NCBI GenBank assembly: GCA_947503775.1
Contig: CANNFE010000003.1
Location: 1 to 64,000, forward strand
DNA from: an uncultured Paracoccaceae bacterium
GTDB taxonomy: Bacteria; Pseudomonadota; Alphaproteobacteria; Rhodobacterales; Rhodobacteraceae
Reading direction: 5' to 3'
DNA length: 64,000 nucleotides
Part shown: positions 60,291 to 64,000 of the stretch, piece after piece
How positions within the stretch are numbered: the stretch's first letter is position 1
Layout of the letters: each line of letters begins with the position of its first letter
Program-made: the position numbers and the translations under genes
Notes under the pieces: generated by a model
Told to the model about the DNA's origin: nothing
Database searches by the model: none
The model's input: the letters and a program-made list of their open reading frames with translations, nothing else

Positions 60291-61742
60291 TTAGCCGTCC
60301 ATCCGCGATTCGATGCGTTCGACCATGCGGATGGGCACCTCCTCGGCTTCGAGCTGGGACAGGGCGCGGGCCTTTGCCTCGGCCGGCATGCGGGGATTTG
60401 CTTCGATGAAAGAGACGAGGCGGGCACGGCGTTCGGGGCTCAGGATCACGGTCGCGGCCTGTTCAGGCGCCGCATCCCCGCGCAGGGGGCGTACCTTGAT
60501 GCCCGCGCCCAGAAGCGGGGAGCGTTCGGCCACCGCCTCGCGCCCCGCCAGATCGGGCGCGCGGATCAGGACATCGTCGCCCTGCCGGCGCATAAGGGTG
60601 ACGGAGGCCAGCTCGAGACGGTCCTCGGCATCGATCAAAAGAAGCGTGCCGTCCGAGCCAAGCGCGGAGGCCGGCAGGAGCGCGACATCGTCGAGGGGCG
60701 GCTCGGCGACGCGAACGGTCACGAAATCGCCAGGACGAAAGCCGCGGCTTTCATCGAGGCGTGCAAAGAGAAGCCGCCCGGTCTGGCCATCGCCGACGGC
60801 GGCGCTTTCGCGCGTGATCTCTCCGCTGGCGGTCAGGTCGACCCCGCCGACATCCAGCGACGCCTCGATGGGAAGGCCGATGAGCGCGCCGCTCTCATCG
60901 AGAAGGCGGGCATATTGCGCAGTCGAGACGCGAAACGCAGCCTCCAGCCGGGAGGGATCGATGAGGCTGCCGATCTGCTCGTTGGCGGTCAGACGAAGGC
61001 CGGGGACGACCTGAATATCGGCAAGCGTGCCGTCGAAGGCGGCGGTCAGGGTCGTGTCGGAGAGCGTCCGCTCCGCCTCGGAGAGGTTGATCCGCTCCCG
61101 GTCGAGGCGAGTGATCGCCTGATCGAGCGTCGCCTGCGACTGGGCCAGCGCCTGACGGCGTGAGAGCACCGCCTGATCGGCAGAAGAGGCTGAGAGCTCA
61201 GCCGCCTCAATGGCGGCTGCGGTCCCGACGCCGCGCTCTGCCAGATCACGCTGACGGGTCAGGGCCTGCTGCTGCAGGCGGGCCTGATCCTGTGCGGCGG
61301 CGAGTTCATCCTCGGCAAGGACAAGGCGCAATTCGGCATCGCGCAGACCTGCCTCGGCGTCGCGCACATCGGCGCGGACACGGGCAAGCGCGGCGTCGGC
61401 TTCGGCACCGTCGAGACGGAGGATCAGATCGCCCTCCTCCACCACCCCGCCATCGAGCGCATCCGGGCCGGTTTCGATGATCGTGCCGCCGACGGGCAGG
61501 CGAAGGTCGATGGTTCGGCGACTTTGCACTTCTCCGAACGCGGTGAGGACAGGCGTGATCCGCTCCGGCGTGATCTGCGCGACATTGACCGCAAAGATAC
61601 GCTCCTCGCCGCGCCGACCTGAGCGATCGTCGGCCATCTGCTCCTGAACGGCCGTTATCACGGTTCGCCCGGCAACCGCGAAAAGCGCGATGGTCAGGGC
61701 AAGAAGAAAGACACCTATCAGGCTGCGACGAAGAAAGCGCAT
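60291..61742 (-). CDS. RND efflux periplasmic adaptor
   Basis: A 483-residue membrane-fusion protein. It starts with one signal or anchor helix (MRFLRRSLIGVFLLALTIAL) and then has the lipoyl, alpha-hairpin and beta-barrel order of HlyD/AcrA family proteins: GEVQSRRTIDLRLPVGGTI, a coiled coil (about residues 110-215), then TLTAAFDGTLADIQVVPGLR. It links the pump to an outer-membrane channel. Three bases before the pump gene; a dyad at 61755-61779 lies just upstream and may be an operator. Confidence 0.92.
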   Translation of the reverse strand: MRFLRRSLIGVFLLALTIALFAVAGRTVITAVQEQMADDRSGRRGEERIFAVNVAQITPERITPVLTAFGEVQSRRTIDLRLPVGGTIIETGPDALDGGVVEEGDLILRLDGAEADAALARVRADVRDAEAGLRDAELRLVLAEDELAAAQDQARLQQQALTRQRDLAERGVGTAAAIEAAELSASSADQAVLSRRQALAQSQATLDQAITRLDRERINLSEAERTLSDTTLTAAFDGTLADIQVVPGLRLTANEQIGSLIDPSRLEAAFRVSTAQYARLLDESGALIGLPIEASLDVGGVDLTASGEITRESAAVGDGQTGRLLFARLDESRGFRPGDFVTVRVAEPPLDDVALLPASALGSDGTLLLIDAEDRLELASVTLMRRQGDDVLIRAPDLAGREAVAERSPLLGAGIKVRPLRGDAAPEQAATVILSPERRARLVSFIEANPRMPAEAKARALSQLEAEEVPIRMVERIESRMDG

Positions 61743-61754
61743 GAGACCTCTGGG

Positions 61755-61779
61755 TTGCTTACCTCGGGACGTAAGGCAA
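61755..61779. promoter_or_regulatory. Imperfect dyad upstream of the efflux genes
   Basis: TTGCTTAC and GTAAGGCAA are inverted copies (one extra base) with eight bases between them, 13 nt before the adaptor start. Such a symmetric element next to an efflux operon could be the site of a TetR or MerR-type regulator, but no such gene is in the window. Confidence 0.4.
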
Positions 61780-61863
61780 GTTCACGGCTTTCCAAGATAA
61801 CAGAGTTCACGGGGCGTGAGGATCCCTCGTGCTGCTCTGATACAATTTTTACAGCTTCGACTG

Positions 61864-62403
61864 TTACTTGCGGCGCTGCGTCTCGGTCAGGCGCGGCAGG
61901 ATCTCGACAAAGTTACAGGGCCTGTGCCGGTAATCGAGCTGGAAGAGCAGGATCTCGTCCCAGGCATCGCGGCACGCGCTGGGAGAGCCGGGCAGCGCGA
62001 AGAGATAGGTTCCGTTCGCCACGCCCGCGGTTGCGCGGGACTGTACGGCGGAGGTTCCGATCTTGGCGATGGAGGTATGGGTAAAGAGCGTGCCGAAGGC
62101 GTCGATTTCTTTCTCGTAGACGTCGCGATGAGCTTCGACGGTGACATCGCGCCCGGTCAGGCCCGTGCCGCCGGTGGAAAGCACGACGTCGATGCCCGGA
62201 TCGGCGCACCAGGCGCGCAGTTGTTCGGCGATCTCGGAGCGTTCGTCATGGAGCATCGCACGCGCCGCCAGCTCATGCCCCGCCTCTTCGAGCCGGGCGA
62301 CAAGCGTGTCGCCAGAGCGGTCGTCCTCGGGTGTGCGGCTGTCCGAAACGGTCAGGATGGCGATACGGACGGGGATGAATTCGCGGTTGGTATCGAGGCT
62401 CAT
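61864..62403 (-). CDS. moaB: Molybdenum cofactor biosynthesis protein B
   Basis: A 179-residue protein of the MoaB/MogA fold, which adenylylates molybdopterin. Motifs: ILTVSDSR near the N-terminus, LSTGGTGLTGRDVT and ALPGSPSACRDAW. Its ATG overlaps the stop of the uracil-DNA glycosylase gene (ATGA). It complements the mobAB/moeA set at 31-35 kb. Confidence 0.94.
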   Translation of the reverse strand: MSLDTNREFIPVRIAILTVSDSRTPEDDRSGDTLVARLEEAGHELAARAMLHDERSEIAEQLRAWCADPGIDVVLSTGGTGLTGRDVTVEAHRDVYEKEIDAFGTLFTHTSIAKIGTSAVQSRATAGVANGTYLFALPGSPSACRDAWDEILLFQLDYRHRPCNFVEILPRLTETQRRK

Positions 62404-63197
62404 TTGGTCTCTCTCAGGCGGGCCTTGAGCGACAGAAGGTCGGCCCAGGCCTCGCGTTTGGCGGCGGGTTGGCGCAGAAGGTAGGCGGGGTGGAACATCG
62501 GCAGCGCGGGCCTGCCAAGCACATCGGTCCAGTTGCCGCGCAGCCGCGTGATCCCGGCACGCCCAAGAAGCGTCTTGCAGGGCGTGTTGCCCATCAGCAC
62601 AAGCAGATCCGGCGCGGCGAGGCGGATATGCGCCTCGAGGAACGGCAGGAACATCGCGATCTCTGCCGGCTCTGGCGTCCTGTTCTGAGGCGGGCGCCAA
62701 GGCAGGACGTTGGTGATATAGACCGACTGCGCCGCTTCGGGATGCGTCCGGTCCAGATCGATGGCGGCGAGCATGCGGTCGAGAAGCTGACCCGCCCGGC
62801 CCACGAAGGGCAGACCGGCCAGATCCTCGTCCCGGCCCGGCGCCTCGCCCACGATCATGATCCGGGCGTCGGGATTACCGTCGGCGAAGACGAAGTTGCG
62901 CGCGCCCTCTTTCAGGTCGCAATGGGGATAGGCCGTCATCGCAGCGGCTAGCCCTTCGATATCCGAGGCGGCCTCTGCCGCCGCGCGGGCCACGGCGACC
63001 GGATCCACATCCGCCGGGGCGGTATGGGCCGCTGGGGTCTGGGCCTTCGCGGATGCTGGTTTTGGCGGCTTGGCCTGGGCAGGCGCCTTCTCCTCAAGCG
63101 CATAGCGATCCACCGGCGCGTCGAGGATCGCCTCGTCCGCGCCAAGCTCGACCTGCCAGTCAAGGGCGGCCAGATCGCTCCAGTAGGTGTCGGTCAT
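62400..63197 (-). CDS. Family 4-type uracil-DNA glycosylase without complete Fe-S ligands
   Basis: A 265-residue protein with a Pro/Ala-rich N-terminal extension of ~75 residues and a UDG domain. Motif A is GEAPGRDEDLAGLPFVG (117-133) and motif B is FHPAYLL (H236). The glycosylase pattern VLPWRPPQNRTPEPAEIAMF is clear, but family 4 cluster cysteines are mostly replaced: only C93 is kept, with Tyr90, Trp167 and Phe183 at the other three positions. It should remove uracil from DNA, probably without an iron-sulfur cluster. It overlaps moaB by four bases. Confidence 0.9.
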   Translation of the reverse strand: MTDTYWSDLAALDWQVELGADEAILDAPVDRYALEEKAPAQAKPPKPASAKAQTPAAHTAPADVDPVAVARAAAEAASDIEGLAAAMTAYPHCDLKEGARNFVFADGNPDARIMIVGEAPGRDEDLAGLPFVGRAGQLLDRMLAAIDLDRTHPEAAQSVYITNVLPWRPPQNRTPEPAEIAMFLPFLEAHIRLAAPDLLVLMGNTPCKTLLGRAGITRLRGNWTDVLGRPALPMFHPAYLLRQPAAKREAWADLLSLKARLRETK

Positions 63198-63277
63198 GGG
63201 CGGACGCTATGCCTGCGCGCGCCGAAGAGCAACGGGAACGATTGCCGCGCGGGACGGGCTGCGTATAAGAGGCCGGG

Positions 63278-64000
63278 ATGGGATTTCGCGCACGACATCT
63301 TTTGGGCATCGAACACCTCGCCCCGGACGAGATCGTCGCGATCTTGGATCTTGCCGAAGACTACGTCCGCCTGAACCGGTCGGGGACCAAGCACAGCGAT
63401 GCTCTGGCCGGACTGACGCAGGTCAACATGTTCTTCGAGGCCTCCACCCGGACGCAGGCCAGTTTCGAGCTGGCAGGCAAGCGGCTGGGCGCGGATGTCA
63501 TGTCGATGGCGATGCAGGCCTCTTCGGTCAAGAAGGGCGAGACGCTGATCGATACGGCGCTCACGCTGAATGCGATGCATCCCGATATTCTGGTGGTCCG
63601 TCACCCGCAGTCCGGCGCGGTCGATCTGCTCGCCGAGAAAGTGAATTGCGCGGTCCTGAACGCAGGCGACGGGCGGCACGAGCATCCCACGCAAGCGCTG
63701 CTGGACGCGCTGACGATTCGGCGCGCGCGGGGGCGGCTGCACCGCTTGTCGATCGCGATCTGCGGAGACATCGCCCATAGCCGAGTGGCCCGGTCGAACA
63801 TCATGCTGCTCGGCAAGATGGAGCACCGCGTACGGCTGATCGGGCCGCCGACGCTGATGCCATCGGGGATCGCAGAGTTCGGCGTCGAGGTGTTCGATGA
63901 CATGCGCGAAGGGCTCGCGGGGGTCGATGTGGTGATGATGTTGAGACTGCAGAAAGAACGGATGGACGGCGGTTTCATCCCCTCCGAACGCGAGTTCTAT
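63278..64000 (+). CDS. pyrB: Aspartate carbamoyltransferase catalytic subunit, partial
   Basis: The first 241 codons of pyrB; the 3' end lies beyond the window. The enzyme makes carbamoyl-aspartate for pyrimidine synthesis. The phosphate loop [20 protein letters not shown] (S56, T57, R58, T59), [19 protein letters not shown] and MLRLQKERM are all in place. The ATG is preceded by GGCCGGG, a weak ribosome binding site. It is divergent from the UDG gene with 80 nt between them. Confidence 0.96.
   Translation, partial: MGFRARHLLGIEHLAPDEIVAILDLAEDYVRLNRSGTKHSDALAGLTQVNMFFEASTRTQASFELAGKRLGADVMSMAMQASSVKKGETLIDTALTLNAMHPDILVVRHPQSGAVDLLAEKVNCAVLNAGDGRHEHPTQALLDALTIRRARGRLHRLSIAICGDIAHSRVARSNIMLLGKMEHRVRLIGPPTLMPSGIAEFGVEVFDDMREGLAGVDVVMMLRLQKERMDGGFIPSEREFY

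Noticed and set aside
1-64000. tRNA, rRNA, CRISPR array or insertion sequence
   Set aside because: No tRNA T-loop/CCA-like pattern, no spaced direct repeat array, no transposase motif and no rRNA sequence was seen. A covariance-model scan would be decisive for small RNAs.

Overview
This 64 kb window is GC-rich, densely coded chromosomal DNA. It most likely comes from a marine alphaproteobacterium of the Rhodobacterales (roseobacter group). Supporting signs are a ubiquinone-10 type polyprenyl diphosphate synthase, a 45-residue aa3-oxidase subunit IV, PHB synthesis genes, several TRAP transporters, DUF465, DUF2007, DUF2834 and DUF6173-type small genes, and very frequent 4-nt GTGA/ATGA gene overlaps. 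No rRNA, tRNA, CRISPR array, intact insertion sequence or prophage was recognised. All names come from reading motifs by eye; no database search was run.

Layout, left to right. 0.2-0.9 kb: an AT-richer orphan HNH-type gene. 1.0-8.7 kb: a malonate uptake and catabolism locus (two tandem TRAP binding proteins, small and large permeases, malonyl-CoA decarboxylase, malonyl-CoA synthetase) read leftwards from a shared control region with a TTTGTATACAAA palindrome, with the divergent GntR/FCD regulator matR. 8.7-11.9 kb: a second TRAP system of the TAXI type. 12-18 kb: a sulfotransferase with a coiled-coil tail, argH with two small genes, a TlpA-like thioredoxin, an AT-rich secreted orphan, tag and an EAL protein. 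18.3-21.3 kb: phaA, a patatin-like lipase and phaB. 21.3-30.8 kb: a 34-codon gene, a LysR regulator, a DUF465 protein, a TrmN6-like methyltransferase, polyprenyl diphosphate synthase, ispE, a TPR lipoprotein-like exported protein, ETF-ubiquinone oxidoreductase and greA.

30.8-35.4 kb: a tightly overlapping molybdenum-cofactor operon (fdhD, mobA, mobB, a DUF429-MoeA fusion, a GNAT acetyltransferase). 35.5-41.9 kb: azlCD, a putative lipoprotein, oxidase subunit IV, a DUF6173 protein, a metallo-beta-lactamase-fold hydrolase, a DmdC-like acyl-CoA dehydrogenase and a Sua5-type threonylcarbamoyl-AMP synthase.

42.0-55.0 kb is the most unusual part: ten leftward genes comprising a membrane-anchored Ser/Thr kinase, an FHA protein, a PP2C phosphatase, three different dynamin-like or GTPase proteins, a small possibly roadblock-like protein, an unknown protein, a phosphate-binding-protein/OmpA fusion and an exported protein with two PilJ-type modules. 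No type VI secretion genes accompany the kinase/phosphatase/FHA trio. The set looks like a phospho-regulated envelope or membrane-remodelling system without an obvious name.

55.3-64.0 kb: yqgE, a stand-alone DsbD N-terminal domain protein, an RND efflux pump with its adaptor, moaB, a family 4 uracil-DNA glycosylase lacking three of the four usual cluster cysteines, and the 5' part of pyrB, cut by the window end.
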